A program made the translations under genes and the position numbers. Positions 19,997 through 31,780 of a stretch of 64,000 nt of DNA are shown here, piece after piece. Source of the stretch: Salvator merianae (lineage: Eukaryota > Chordata > Lepidosauria > Squamata > Teiidae); the NCBI GenBank assembly GCA_003586115.2, contig QVOM02000025.1, positions 81,276,879 to 81,340,878 on the forward strand. Reading direction: 5' to 3'. The notes below the pieces were generated by a model. The model was not told the origin of the DNA and ran no database searches. It was given only the letters and a program-made list of their open reading frames with translations. The first letter of the stretch is position 1; every line of letters starts with the position of its first letter.

Positions 19997-22574
19997 TAAA
20001 TTAACAATATATCCTTAAGCTTCCTATATTCTCTTGCAGAGGACTCACAGAGATGAAATCCTGTCTTGTTTTCTCCTCATGACCAATAAAATGAATCAAA
20101 CTCATCTGTTTTCTATTAACAACAAAAAGCATCTGTCTGGTAGAAGTCTGCCATCTCTCATCAGCCATCTTGTCAATGCTACTAAACCTTGGATTCTCTA
20201 CACCTTTGTTGTGTCTTCCCTTTTTTGAAGAACGGTTAAAAAGGGCAAACACCCATAAGCCACCTTTTTAAAAATGGTCATAGAGAAGGCCTGAGAAGCT
20301 AACAGGTATGATCGGCCGCTAGCTTTCCAAGAAGAATGACCCCATTCACCATTCAGACTTCAAATAACTGATAGTCTATTACAGAAGAAGCCACTGGTCC
20401 CTGGGCAATTCTGACCACATCCATACTTGTTCTGAACTGGATTTGCAGGAGCTGAAGCAGAGCAGAACGTCCTGTCCTGGTCTCCCAGAAGAACCCAAGG
20501 ATTGATGGAAGCAACAGCACGGAGAGGTCACGGCAAACAACTTGCTCCAACAAGGGCTAGCAATGAATCGTAGGCCTTTGGACTTTTTCCTTTCTGTCCA
20601 TTTCTCCACTCCTTTTTGGAATATTTATTATCTGAAAAGACCAATTCTCTGATTCAAAAATAAGTTGCACTCCTGCTGAGTAAGTTCTTTTCTCTCTGCA
20701 GATTAGTATGGGAATGTTCCTCAATTTATCAGTATTGCAGAGGTCCAAGCAGAGCTCACGAAGAGATTTCTGTGTTGTTTTAATCTGAAGGAGTGTCTTA
20801 ACAAATGTCTTCCGTTTTCTTTTTAAAGAATGGAGATATGAAAATGCTTTAAGTATGCAAACAAATGTGCATGTGAAGGAAGAACATTGCACTTAATATC
20901 TTCATCTAAATCCTTGCAATATAATAGGTTGCACCAACACCTAGCAAAAATGTGTCCAGTGAGGGCCCAAGGGGTGCAAAACCTGCATTCCCACACTGCT
21001 TCAGACCTTCAGGTTGTGGCATTCTTCCTACAGAGGCATCCTCCAGAGACATCCTTCCGGCAGTGTGGGGAAAATAACTCTTGAGGTTGCTTCTTGCCCT
21101 CAGGATGCCCACACTGCTGCAGGCAAGGTACCTTTATTGCTGTCCCCTCAGGCCCATTCCAGAATGCCCAGAAAACAGCCAACTTCCAGGACCAGTTCCT
21201 GTGTGAGCCTGAACAGGATCAGGTAGAAACTTGGAAGCCAGGGAACTTTTGTTTCCCCGCTTTGAGGTTTGCAAGACTAGGAATCAGTGTGCGCGCGTGT
21301 GGATACTACACTTCCCACCTCTCCATCAGGAGCTCTTTGCCTTCCTCTAGGAAGATGAAGCCTAAGTAGTTAAATCCATTTAGTTCTGTCCCATCAAGGA
21401 TAAGCTGGTGTTTGATACACTCTCTTCTTTCCCCTCCTCTTCAAAAGCCAGTGCAGTGCACATCCTTCTTATTCTTATCAGAATGTACAAATAGAAGCAA
21501 ACAAGTCGCTACAGAAGAAACAGCAGGAAGAAAGAATGATCAGCAGAACAGACGGTTTAGAAGAGTAGCTTTCACCAGTAATGATTAACAAATCTTCTGC
21601 CAGCAGAGCAAAAATACCAGTCTTATGTACCTAATGTTATCCTCCAAGACACGGGAAGGCAAATTTCACTGAATCATTCTGACTCCTGATTTTATCCAGC
21701 TGAGTTTGCCAATAGTGATACACACAGGACCTATTTGCCTTTCTTCTTTCAGCTATCTGCAGTAAAGCAAGGTTTCAGTCATTATGGAATTTTGCATGGA
21801 CAAAAAACAGTATGTTCTCCAAGTATTTTCCCCCTATTATCTAGATTCAAGAATGAATGCATTCTTATATCCCATTTCTCATTCTGGGTAAATGATCCTC
21901 CTGTTACAGGACCTACTGGCTTTTAGCTGTGATGTCTCAACAGCGCAAACCCTTCTGGTAATCTTGTTGGTGCCAAAAGGCTCTTGCTTGGCATGGGTGT
22001 CCCCATTACCATGACAAGGGAATCAGTCTTCTTTATATATGAGAGAACAGCATGGCTACCCATATGCAAACAAGAATGGGAGCCCCGAGTACAGATTTAC
22101 TACACTTTTTTATAGTTATTGTAATTCAGTCTACCTTCTCATTTAATCTGGTTACTTTCAAGATGATTGGCCTCCTTCTACATTATCTTATTGCTACCTA
22201 ATATTCTTTACTACCTCTTGCTGGCATAAGAAACTACACTAATGAGCATATTGATAACAATGGTATGTTGCCCACTCACCCCTAGCACAAGCAGATTACA
22301 GAAAGCAAGAAAGCGTAATGTTATTTTAGCTCAAGGCTTCATATGTTCTATTAAGATGGCGTCTCTTATGCTAAGCTTCTACTTAACTTCTAGCATGGCA
22401 CCCACAATCTGACAAATTCTTTTCTGTTAGAGTAGGGGTACCCAAAATATGGCCTGTGGGTCACTTCTAACCCTCAAAGGGCGTTTCTGGGGCCCATGAG
22501 GAGCTGGTCAGTCCGTATACGTTCATTGTTAGAGGGAAGGTCTAGGCAAAAAAGAATGGAATTATAAGCACCTC
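19997..22574. other. No recognised gene; one short dispersed repeat
   Basis: Several overlapping short frames at 20887-21369 carry no recognisable domain. A motif at 21970-22020 (AAGGCTCTTGCTTGGCATGG, then CCATTACCATGACAAGGGAA) recurs near 40495-40540, so a small dispersed repeat is present. The remainder is unclassified. Confidence 0.4.
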
Positions 22575-22885
22575 ACTGGAAATGACTTTGAGAGTCCCTT
22601 GGACTGAGAGAAGGTTAAATCAGTCAATACTAAAGGAAATCAACCCTGATTGTTCGTAGGAAGGACAAATATTGATGCTGAAGCTCAGAGAAGACAGGAC
22701 TCATTGAAAAAAAAACCTGATATTGGGAAAATTGAAAGTGAAAGGAGAAAGGGACAGCAGAGGATGCGATGGGTAGATAGTGTCATGGAAGCAAAAACAT
22801 GAGTTTAGGCAAATTCCAGGGGACAGTGGACGACGGGCCTAGTGTGCTATGGTTGGACAAAACTTAATGACTGAACAAAAACAAT
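22575..22885 (+). mobile_element. BovB (RTE) LINE 3' fragment
   Basis: The sequence follows the BovB 3' end closely and in order: TTGAGAGTCCCTTGGACTG, then AAATCAGTCAATACTAAAGG, AAATCAACCCTGATTGTTCG, GGAAGGAC, GATGCTGAAGCTC, GACAGGACTCATTGAAAA, CTGATATTGGGAAAATTGAA, AGCAGAGGATGCGATGGGTA and a final AATGACTGAACAAAAACAA. BovB is a LINE family known for horizontal transfer between squamates and mammals. This copy is 5'-truncated and decayed; no intact ORF remains. Confidence 0.85.
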
Positions 22886-23334
22886 CTGTTTATCACAGTC
22901 CAGTTCTTGTCAAATTAAAAACAACAAAAATCACAGTGTTGAACATTGGCTGTGCCACAGTTTTAAATTTCATCCTGAACTCAAAAAGGCAGAGGCATGA
23001 ATATATATGCCTGTACATATACTTGTGGGTTCTTAAATACTGCCTGCAGGAAAATTGCAAGAATATGCCCATCTTTAAAGATGAGGCTAAACTGTTTTTG
23101 ACACGCCCAGATCTTGGCTTCCACCTGAGGTCTCTATATAAGCAACTAAATGGAGACACATGGTGATTAGCAGTAATTAAATGTGCTAGCTAGATGTTTT
23201 GGACACTTCAGATGATTTGGATAAAATAATTTACTTTCTGCCTAACAAGGAAAAAATGTTTCCTTTTAGCTGTAAAATTCACTGAAGCTGCTAAGAAACC
23301 AAGAATTAAGCTGACTGCAGCAAAAACGTACCAT
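22886..23334. other. No recognised feature
   Basis: A 105-codon plus-strand frame at 22849-23166 starts inside the BovB tail and continues into unclassified sequence. It has no known domain and overlaps an 88-codon frame on the other strand, so it is probably chance. Confidence 0.4.
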
Positions 23335-23425
23335 TTAATTATTTAGAATATATTTATATTGCCCTTCATTTTAAAAAATATAAAACTAGGATGGTTTACA
23401 ACTATAATAGAACTAAGAGAAGGCC
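23335..23425 (-). mobile_element. L2-type LINE 3' tail fragment
   Basis: TTTAGAATATATTTATATTG, then CCCTTCATTTT and AGGATGGTTTACAACTATAA is a decayed complement of the L2 3' end. Confidence 0.45.
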
Positions 23426-24807
23426 AATCTGCTAATCAAAATACATACACACCAAGCAGAATCCAAATAAAAAAACATATATTATAAAATATTTTCCCCA
23501 ACCAATACTGTATTATCACAAAATATAAAATCAATTTATGTTTAATTATATAATAGATATTATATAATTATAATATATATTTTTATTAACAAAAAGAAAC
23601 ACTTCCAATATCTTAGAAACATTACTGCAAGGGGAAATTGCAGGATCTTCTTTAGCCATAATGTATTTTTGCTTTTACACAGAAGGTAAACCTGACTCTT
23701 CCTGTTTAATGCAGTCTTGGAAATTGTCGATAGTGTAATTTTGCCTCTGAGCAGAAGCAGCCAGTATTGCAGGATGCATTGGAAACATTTGGCTTGTCGA
23801 TTTTTGTTTGTCGGTTTTGTTTGAAGCATACAAGCAAATCTCCCATTTTGGGCTGGATTAAAAAGGAGATTTAGTGGTGTCCTGTGCGTTTCAAATTAGG
23901 CCAAAAAACTGGCAAGCACTAGCAGCAGATGCTTCTAGCTGTGTCTGTATTCAACAGCTGCTACTGCCTCTGAGATACACTGTTAGCTTGGGTCACTTCT
24001 CTATGTTGGCACTGCACACTGGTAGACTGGGTCTTCCCATCATGATGCCATTGACTTAGGGTGGCTGACTGGATATGCTTAATCTGCACAGCTGCTAACT
24101 TGCATTTATTGTGTGTTATCACTGTGGTGCCACAGACTTAAACTGGTAGACCACACCTTAATGATTTTCCTAAATCTCCATTTTTCATTATATGCCATTT
24201 ACTCGTACTGTTTTGCAATATATTGTGGCTTGTGGGGACCAAATCTCAGCATAATACAAGGGGTGACCGTATGGACAGCTAAACGTTTAAATGTATATGG
24301 CTTCAGATGCATCCTATTTGCTAGTTTGCTTGCTTGCTTTAATTTTGAGTGTTTTTTATTTCACTCCTTTATCTCCTTACAACAATGCGAGGATTTGCTA
24401 ACAATCAACATTTGAATAGGTTTAATCTGAATGCAAATCAGTGGGTGCTTTTGTTAGAAAGTAATGGCTCCTGTAGGGCTTTGGGAAAGAACTATTTTTA
24501 AGGTTTCAAGTTGGTCCTACTCTTAAATAGAAGCTCAACAAGCCTACCCCACAACCTTCAGCAGAGGTACTGGTATTAATAATCTTCCTGGTTTTGTTGC
24601 TTGTCTGGGATTGCAAAAACAGGAGGCTCATTCAGTCCTTGGTAAACCACACAAAATGGGTGGTGTGTACACTGTGGACCACAAGTTGTGCAGAACTCTC
24701 TTACATCAATTTTATACACACGCAATCTTCATTCTAAAGACATCTCAACATGGCAGTGTACTCACAAATGCAGACCTTGGACCAAACAACAGAGGTTCAT
24801 TATCATA
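23426..24807. other. No recognised feature; AT-rich part at 23460-23590
   Basis: 23550-23590 is nearly pure A/T (ATATAATTATAATATATATT), a low-complexity stretch. The rest shows no repeat or exon that I can identify. Confidence 0.4.
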
Positions 24808-25141
24808 GGGCCTTTTTGTACTTTTCATCTTGGAATGTTCGGAAGTGAACATTCCAAGGTGCAATGAACCTTGCAGTGTGGAGACTGTCTGCACTGCGAG
24901 GTCTCGGAACAGAATGCCTGCAGGATACCAACATTCGCACTGCAAATGCTGGTGTCCCGCATTCTGTGCCATGACAGTGGCCGGGAAGCTTCCAGCCACT
25001 GCCATGGCGACCAGCAATGCTGTACAATGGTGCAGAACAGCTGTGCAGCTATGTTTGCATCTGGAAGCAGGTACGTCCAGTACAGCTACGGAGCGCTTTG
25101 TGGAGGCACTTGACTCACTAGTTGCAATTGCAAAAAGGCCC
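24808..25141. mobile_element. TIR element with GGGCCTTTTTG ends and subterminal hairpin
   Basis: Left end GGGCCTTTTTGTAC and right end (complement) GGGCCTTTTTGCAATTG. A subterminal hairpin (CATCTTGGAATGTTC and GAACATTCCAAGGTG, 24827-24862) sits at the same relative place as the palindrome in the 17605-18244 element. A second internal inverted pair surrounds GGTATCCTGCAGGCATTCTG-like arms (24913-24970). Flanks ATA and TAT do not give a clear duplication. Minus- and plus-strand frames of 74-111 codons over it are by-products of this inverted structure. Confidence 0.6.
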
Positions 25142-26129
25142 TATAGTAACCCAATTAGACTATAATTCAGCCCTCAGTTCTGCCTATTTTCATGTAATCA
25201 CATTCTCCTTGACTGTCTGGCAGAAAATGTGCAATTGTGGTCTCCAGGCTCTGGCAAACTGAATTTTGGTAGGACCCTAGCTGGTTGTGTAGTAAATATG
25301 CTACCTTGGATGAGGAAGATTTTGGTTCAAATTTTGCTTCTCTCAGAAGTTTAGTGACTGTCACTGAATCATAATTTCTTATACAATATTTCTTCACAAG
25401 TTTATCTTGCATTCTTCAGAAACAGGAAATTTACATGCCTGACATTGAAAACAGAACTGTATTTTTATTCCTTAGAATCCCTTTGTTTGCAGTCCTGCAC
25501 CTTCCATCTTCATTAGACTGAGGAACACAGAATATTTTGGTTGTATCTGGTACTTCTTTATGTCCATTAACGAGGCAGCTCAGGAAAGAATGCATTATAA
25601 TATTTCAATTATAATTCATAATGGTTTGCTACTGTTAATGGGATGAAATATAAATTCATGGCAGACTTCTGCTTAGTGGCTTCTACATCCACTGTGTTAA
25701 GAACAAAAAACCAAGGATTCTAGGCAATTCTTAGCCATTCGACCTGGTGTGATTTCTTGAAGATAATTCTGCCTCTAGAATGCTAAGATAAAACAACTCT
25801 GGGAACAGTTTTGTTCATTGTTTGTTTTTCCTAACAATACATAAAAAAGTACAAGCACTTCTTGTCATGTGGACACACAAACAACAATTTTGAGAAGGAA
25901 ATTCATAAACTTGGTAAGACTGAGAATTTATGAGAAATGATTTAAGCAAGTTGTTCTAAAATTTAAGTTAAGCTGGTCCATATTTGCTGGCCATTTTTTG
26001 TTTCCCATTTTATTTCTTTCTGGAGGGCAGACCCCTTTTTTTCATGCTGCTTAGTGAATTAGGAGCATGATGGATACCTCCCCACTTTAGGAAAGGAAGT
26101 TGAGCTGGCTGCTCCACCAGCAGAAGGAA
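25142..26129. other. No recognised gene
   Basis: Sequence at 25270-25380 (GCTGGTTGTGTAGTAAATATG with TTTGGTTCAAATTTTGC) could be a very old MIR-like SINE, but the match is too weak to call. The remainder is AT-rich and unclassified. Confidence 0.35.
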
Positions 26130-26870
26130 CTTGTTTATTTTATTGCATTTATATCCTGCCTTACACCTTAGAATCCCAGGTTGTTGTTGTTGGGTACCGC
26201 TGAGGCATGGCCGACTCCTGGTTGGCTGAATGGGCATTTCTACGCAGTTTTCTTGGCAGAAATACAGAAGTGGTTTGCCATTGCCTACTACTGGGGAGAG
26301 GCTGGGGATCAAACTGGCAACCCTCTGCTTTCCAGGTAGTTTGCTCTACCATTGAGCTACAGCCACTCCCAGACTCCATGGGCATCTCTATGCAGTTTTC
26401 TTGGCAGAGATTCAGAAGTGGTTTGTCACTGCCCACTACTGGGGTGAGGCTGGGGATCGAACCAGCAACCCTCTGCTTTCCAGGCAGTTTGTTCTTCCAC
26501 TGAGCTACCCTACAATAGTTAGGATACATCAAATATAAAAATTAAAAACAAATGTTCAAATTATACATTCCTTGGAAGAGGAACAAAAACATTAGTAAAA
26601 CACAGTACTGACCGTCCTACACCGCCAGTACAGGCAACATTAGTAGGGAATTAAATAGCCAAAGACTGAGGGAAGAGATGTGTTTTAGCCAGACATTAAA
26701 AACTATGTAATGTTGATGCTAGGTGTAACTTCAAAGGAAGGCTATTCCAAAGCCTGGAGGCTATTCACAGGAAAGGCCCTCTGAGAAAAAAGGCCTGGGG
26801 TTTCTGATACTGTAGCTGGTCATATTGTTGGGATAAATGAGTCAATCTCTTCAGGTGGTAGATGCTAGAA
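26130..26870 (-). mobile_element. L2-type LINE 3' fragment, split by a SINE
   Basis: Left of the SINE, TTTATTTTATTGCATTTATA and TCCTGCCTTA are the complement of the L2 tail. Right of it, from 26512, A-rich sequence leads into GGCTATTCCAAAGCCTGGAG, CAGGAAAGGCCCTCTGAGAA and TAGCTGG. This is the usual antisense of the L2 3' coding and UTR part, comparable to 6600-6700. The copy is decayed. Confidence 0.6.
26181..26511 (-). mobile_element. tRNA-derived SINE, dimeric, inserted in L2
   Basis: Read on the minus strand it has two tRNA-like heads (GAGCTACAGCC near 26353 and GAGCTACCCT near 26502 are their complements), each followed by the AAACCACTTCTG and AAGAAAACTGC body. It ends in a (GTT)n tail at 26181-26192, seen as TTGTTGTTGTTGGGTACC on the plus strand. 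It interrupts an L2 tail and is therefore younger than it. Confidence 0.8.
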
Positions 26871-29800
26871 AGCAGTAATGGCAACCAGCTATTCCTCCTG
26901 GGCTGCAGCAATTTTTTACTCATAGTGTTGTGGGTGTCACAGGTCTGTCATATCCCTGGTAACCAGCCTGTTCCCTTAGGTGTTCTTCAAGGACAAAATT
27001 AAATTGCCAGAGCTAAAGCAAGATTCAGTTGCAGATCTGGTAAACTACACTGTGGTGACCCCTCACTGTTCACAGTTCTGGTATCTGCTAGTTTGTGTAT
27101 CTGTGACTATAGAACTGTGTAGGGTTTTAATAACTACGACTCATGTGTCCAGCAGTTAGCATAAGAGACTGACATTTCCCTGTAGTTTTTTCAGGTGTTG
27201 GGTGGTTTAAAACTGCAAACTTTGTACAGTTCTGAACTCTAGCATTTTTTTACTCGCCCGAGTCCAGGCACTTCTGATCTGAATAACTGTGAGAGAGTTT
27301 GAGATACCTGCTCTGTTGGGCAGCAACTCCTATAAGCCTTGGCAGCATTAGAAGCAAGTTGCATCTTTTTTTACATTTTTTCCCTATGGAATTTTCAGCT
27401 GCAACTCTTCCTGATCCCCATTTTCCTACAGGCACAGTAATTTAATATTTGTCAATCTGAATTTTACAGGACACTCTAGGAGCCTAATCCCACTGAATAT
27501 GGATTACTGCATATGGAAAAAAGTATATCACCTTGACCTTTGTCTGAAGTAGGAAGTATTATGGATTAGTCCTGTTCATAACAAATTACTACTTTATCTC
27601 CTTTATCACTTTGGGGCCCAAAGTGATTCCCAATTTGGGTTCTAAGAGAGAAGCCAACAGCCTCTGGGTCCTTAGACATGTTGTGGACATAAACTCATAT
27701 TCGTTGCTTCTGTCTCCTGGGTAGTGAAAGGGCAAATCAGAAGCTGAGTAGGCATCAGGAGGAAGTCCTCGGGTGCACAGCTGGCTCATACCCTCCAATA
27801 AGTGAGGAGGAGTGGAAAAACATTGGATGTACCTGTTTAACATTGCCTGGTTTCTCAAGTGCAGGTAATGTCAGGTGAGATAATGATTGTGACAAATGAA
27901 ATTGTCATCCACAATGCTGAGAAGGCTGCAGAAACTGCTGGGATGACAAAACCAAAAGGTTTTGAAAGTAGGAAGGGCATCAGAGGCAAAGAAGAGACTG
28001 CTTGGATGATGAGGAAAGGTGAAAGGAAGGCTGTAGAATTATCTATAACAGATCCAAGTAAAAAACTAGCAGAAAAAATGCACAGGGTCTCAAACTATTA
28101 ATAACCATACTGTAGATATTAAAACCCTATGTATTGTTTCAGTCATGAATAACTAAAATCCATGATAATTAAAACCATGAATAATGTACTCTGAAAGCTG
28201 CAGCTCCATAGAGTTCCATAGAACTGACAGAGTTCTAAAAACGTATTTGAAGGTGCGTGTTTGCAAATGCATGCAAATTATTATCCTCATCAATTTAGTT
28301 CTATGTCCTGTTTGGATAAAAAACACATTCTAGCTGGCTCATGACAACATCCAGACAAAACGTGCTAAGGAGCATTTACCAAATAGCATCCTAAAACCAA
28401 AACAGTTCAGTCAGAAGTATATCCACACCTCTTCAAGTGAAGCTAAAATTATAGAAGTAGAGTCAGCATAACATATGCAGATGAGAACTTTTTGTCTCTC
28501 TCAATTTCTTTAACCATCCTCCTCTCTGCCATAATTGCCACTCAACAGCTTTCCTTTTGAACTGGGAGTAAGGGAGAAGGAGGGTTTTGGAAGGCAACAG
28601 TTACACATCACACATCCCTACATTTGATCCTTCCGCTCATGCTTGAATGAACAAAAGAGTTCCTTCTCTAGTGCAGTGTGCACACAAAGGAATTCCTAGC
28701 AGCATAAAAAGCAGGACTCCCACATCACCTGAAAATAGTCTGATCAGTCACAGGGATGTAGCGTGTCAGTGTCCGCACTACAGAATGTTGCTTGCCCATC
28801 TATCCATATTAAATAACATTTTCTTGATTGTTCAGCAAATATATGAAACTCAAGAGTTAGGCAAGAACCTGTGTTAGCAGTCAAATTGTCACAAAGCACC
28901 CAGCAAGCTTTCCAGTTCAGTTTGGGGATTTGTCCCTCTTCAAGACAAACACAGAATGCTTTCATATTTGATCCAGAACACTTTTGACATGCAATATTAC
29001 TCACTATTTTTATGTATGAAGCAACAAATACAGTGATCTTACTTATCCTAGTCTGAATTCAATTTTATATGGCTCTGCTTATTGTTCTTACCATGCATAT
29101 GCTGTTATCTCTTGATAAACTGTTTTAAGATTTTTTAAAAAAATGGAAAGCAGTGTAAACATGTCTTAAATAAATAAAAGAAGTGTGCCCTCCTATTAAC
29201 TTTAGCTACTAATTCAGCAATGCAGGTTCACTGTATGTAAATATATGCGATATAGTATTGCTTTTTTAAATGTTTGCCATCCTATTTGCTACATGTCACA
29301 AAAACATTTATTTGCAAAAGATAACTGAATGAGCTACAAAATAGTAAAAGTATTCCTTCAAAATACCTTTTAACAGGTATGGCAGGGCATTGGCATTGTG
29401 AAATTTCTTAGTTCTGCCCAACCAAACTTGTCATTTTCTACACGAAAGGGGAGAAAGGAATCAATGGAAGAGAGGAACCAAAATCATAGTTTTCCTAGGG
29501 CACATACACACGCAGGACAAACCCTTTACTTCTGTGTAGACAGCAAGTTCGTAATCTTAGGCAGACTTGACAACTGACCCTATATATTTCCTCAGATGTC
29601 TGTCAGTATATGATTTATATTTCCATTTAGGACACGTATACACCGTTTTCCTTCAAGGCAATACACGTTCTTCTGCCTGAGGGAAAGAAGCTTTCAAGTA
29701 CACCACTGGGTCGTTGGGCTTCCTGTTAAGCACACTCTCTTCCCATCTTTCTTTATTAAGAGTCTTTCCACAATTATGAATATCCTGGTACAGTGCTCTG
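26871..29800. other. Large stretch without recognised genes
   Basis: No exon with supporting splice signals was seen. An 80-codon frame at 27859-28101 is lysine-rich but has no recognisable domain. 29115-29185 (GATAAACTGTTTTAAGA, GGAAAGCAGTGTAAACATG, AAATAAATAAAAG) may be an old LINE tail on the plus strand. The rest is unclassified. Confidence 0.4.
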
Positions 29801-29810
29801 TCTAGCCCAT

Positions 29811-30290
29811 TTCTGGGCCTCTCTTTTCCGCACCCTGGTGTGGACCAAAGAAACCACGCCCCCTGCTAGCAGGCTGCGTCTCTGTTGAACAGAGCATAGC
29901 CTGGTCCAGGGCCCCCAAAATGGCCACCTAGATGGGACACTGTTACACCTTTGACTCGCTGTCCTACTTGTGAGTTAACCAGCTTAGAAGGCACGCAGAA
30001 GGGTGCATCCCTCCATGGGTCATTTTAGCAGGGGTACCCATTTCAGTGGTGCACAAAATTGCATCGCTGAAATGGGTCCCGTGTGGGCTCTGAGGCTAGG
30101 AACTTTTATTCCTGGCCATTGGAGAATGCAAAGGCTATCTCCAAAGGTCACACAATATTCCAGGCCAGTGCAGTGGTTGTCCCGGAACAGCTGCCCAAAT
30201 GCATTTGGCTTGTTTCGGAACAGTAGGAATGGTCTGGCTGCTGGAACCACTGCAGCTTGTTCTGGTCCTGCTGGACCAAGCCAGGAAAGG
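29811..30290. repeat. Decayed dispersed repeat sharing modules with 46666-47105
   Basis: Two modules occur here and again near 46950-47015: ACCCATTTCAGTGGTGCACA (30037-30056) and GAGGCTAGGAACTTTTATTC (30091-30110). Order and spacing are similar in both places. The edges are unclear. It is probably a non-autonomous DNA element in which only patches remain alignable by eye. Confidence 0.4.
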
Positions 30291-30343
30291 TAAGTGCAAA
30301 AATGCCTTCAGTTTCCAAAGTGCTCAAAGCAGCCAATGTTATT

Positions 30344-30765
30344 CTCTTTTCCTCCATTTTAGTTTCACAGTTCTGTGAGGTAACTTAGACTGGGAGGCCC
30401 AGATTGGCTGCTGAAACCACTCAGTGAGTTTCCACGGCCAGGGAAGGATGTGAACCCTGGCCTCCCAAGTCCTTGGCCAGCAACGCCACCATTCTACCAC
30501 ACAGGGGGATGGAAATCACTTCCTCCTCACCATAACTCTGTGAGGCAGGTGAGCCAAAGAGGTGGTAACTGGTTCAGAGCTGCCCAGTGACTTTCCATGC
30601 TGACTAGGTGGGATTCTGATTCCTGCTCTCCAGGGTGCTTGTCCTCCGTTCTAACCATTACACCATATTGGCTTTGGGGTGAGGGGTGATACTTTCTCCT
30701 CACAACAACCTTGTGAGGCAGGCCATCCAGTGTGCCCACGATTGGTCTAGGGTCACACGCACCTT
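30344..30765 (-). mobile_element. Three MIR-like SINE copies in a row
   Basis: Three minus-strand copies lie head to tail at about 30344-30508, 30509-30678 and 30679-30765. Each plus-strand complement contains a TGTGAGG motif followed by a decayed CAGTGA-TTTCCA centre. The first two also keep the tRNA-like head complement (CATTCTACCACACAG, TAACCATTACACCATATTGG). The third is truncated after CTAGGGTCACAC. Confidence 0.6.
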
Positions 30766-30774
30766 TCTGGGGCC

Positions 30775-30915
30775 AAACAGGAAACAGCTTCCTCTCCCCT
30801 CTTTCTGGCACTCTTCTTGTTTTTAGAGGGCTTTTAAAACCCGTTTTTACTGTTGTAATCTGCCCTGAGACCATCGGGTATAGGCTGGAATAAAAATACA
30901 AATAAAAATAATAAA
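30775..30915 (+). mobile_element. L2-type LINE 3' tail fragment
   Basis: TTTTTACTGTTGTAATCTGC, CCTGAGACCATCGGGTATAG and an A-rich AAATACAAATAAAAATAATA end match the L2 3' terminus on the plus strand. Confidence 0.65.
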
Positions 30916-30938
30916 TATCCCTAATCTCTCAGATTATC

Positions 30939-31133
30939 GTTGCTGTTGTTGGGTACCAATGAGTCATGGCTTACTCCTGGTTGACGGCATGGGACACCTC
31001 TAGGCAGTTTTCTGCAGAAATACAGAAGTGGTTTGCCATGCCTACTTCTGGGGAGAGGCTGGGGATCAAACTGAAAACCCTCTGCTCTCCAGGCCATTTC
31101 CTCTACCACTGAGCTACATAGCCCCTCCCCTCC
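30939..31133 (-). mobile_element. tRNA-derived SINE, monomer
   Basis: The plus strand begins TTGCTGTTGTTGGGTACC (tail side), then GCAGTTTTC and GAAGTGGTTTGCCATG, and ends CCACTGAGCTACATAG (complement of the tRNA-like head). Same family as 2811-3132. Confidence 0.75.
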
Positions 31134-31168
31134 CATATAATAGTCCCACATGAACCTTCCAGACAATA

Positions 31169-31386
31169 TTGTTGTTGTTGTTGTTGTTGTTGCTGGGTTC
31201 ACTGAGTCACAGCTGACTCTGGTTGACTGCATGGATGGCTCCGTAGGCACCTACGCAGTAGCTCTGGCAGAGATACAGACGTGGTTTGCCATTCCCTACT
31301 TCCTGGGAGAGGCTGGGCATTGAACCAGCAACCCTCTCTGCTCTCTCCAGGCAGTTTGTTCCACCACTGACTAACAGCCACTCCCG
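31169..31386 (-). mobile_element. tRNA-derived SINE with (GTT)8 tail next to CpG island
   Basis: A (GTT)n tract at 31169-31192 marks the 3' tail on the minus strand. GTGGTTTGCCATTCCC and CACTGACTAACAGCCACTCC complete the body and head complement. Its head lies within about 50 bp of the GC-rich promoter block that starts near 31430. Confidence 0.75.
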
Positions 31387-31780
31387 CACTGAGCTACAGC
31401 TTATAGTCTCCCAGGAACCCAGACTACGGTCCCTCCTTGAACCCAGACTGTGGTCTCCCATGAATCGAAGGAACAACAAGGCGCGCTCTGTGCACTTCAG
31501 GAGGCGAGTCCCAGCCACCTCGGCCAGTCCTAAGCGCCCGCCCTCTCTCTCGCTGCCGCCTTCCCGCCCACCCCCTCTCTCTGCGCAGGCACTGGCCGGG
31601 CCGGGGCCAGCTCGCATTCTGCGCGCAGAGGAGGCGGGGCAGCTGCGGCAGCAGCCTCGGCTCAGCTCCGCCGTCCGCCCCGCCCGCTCGCCCGCTGCCG
31701 GCTCTTCTTTCCCTCCCGCCCCTTCTGCCTGCTCCCCCCCCCGCCCGGAAGGCGCTGGTTGCCTGCTGCTTCTCTCTCTC

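Noticed and set aside
27859..28101. Lysine-rich 80-codon frame
   Set aside because: No family resemblance, no upstream promoter or splice context, and surrounded by non-coding DNA.
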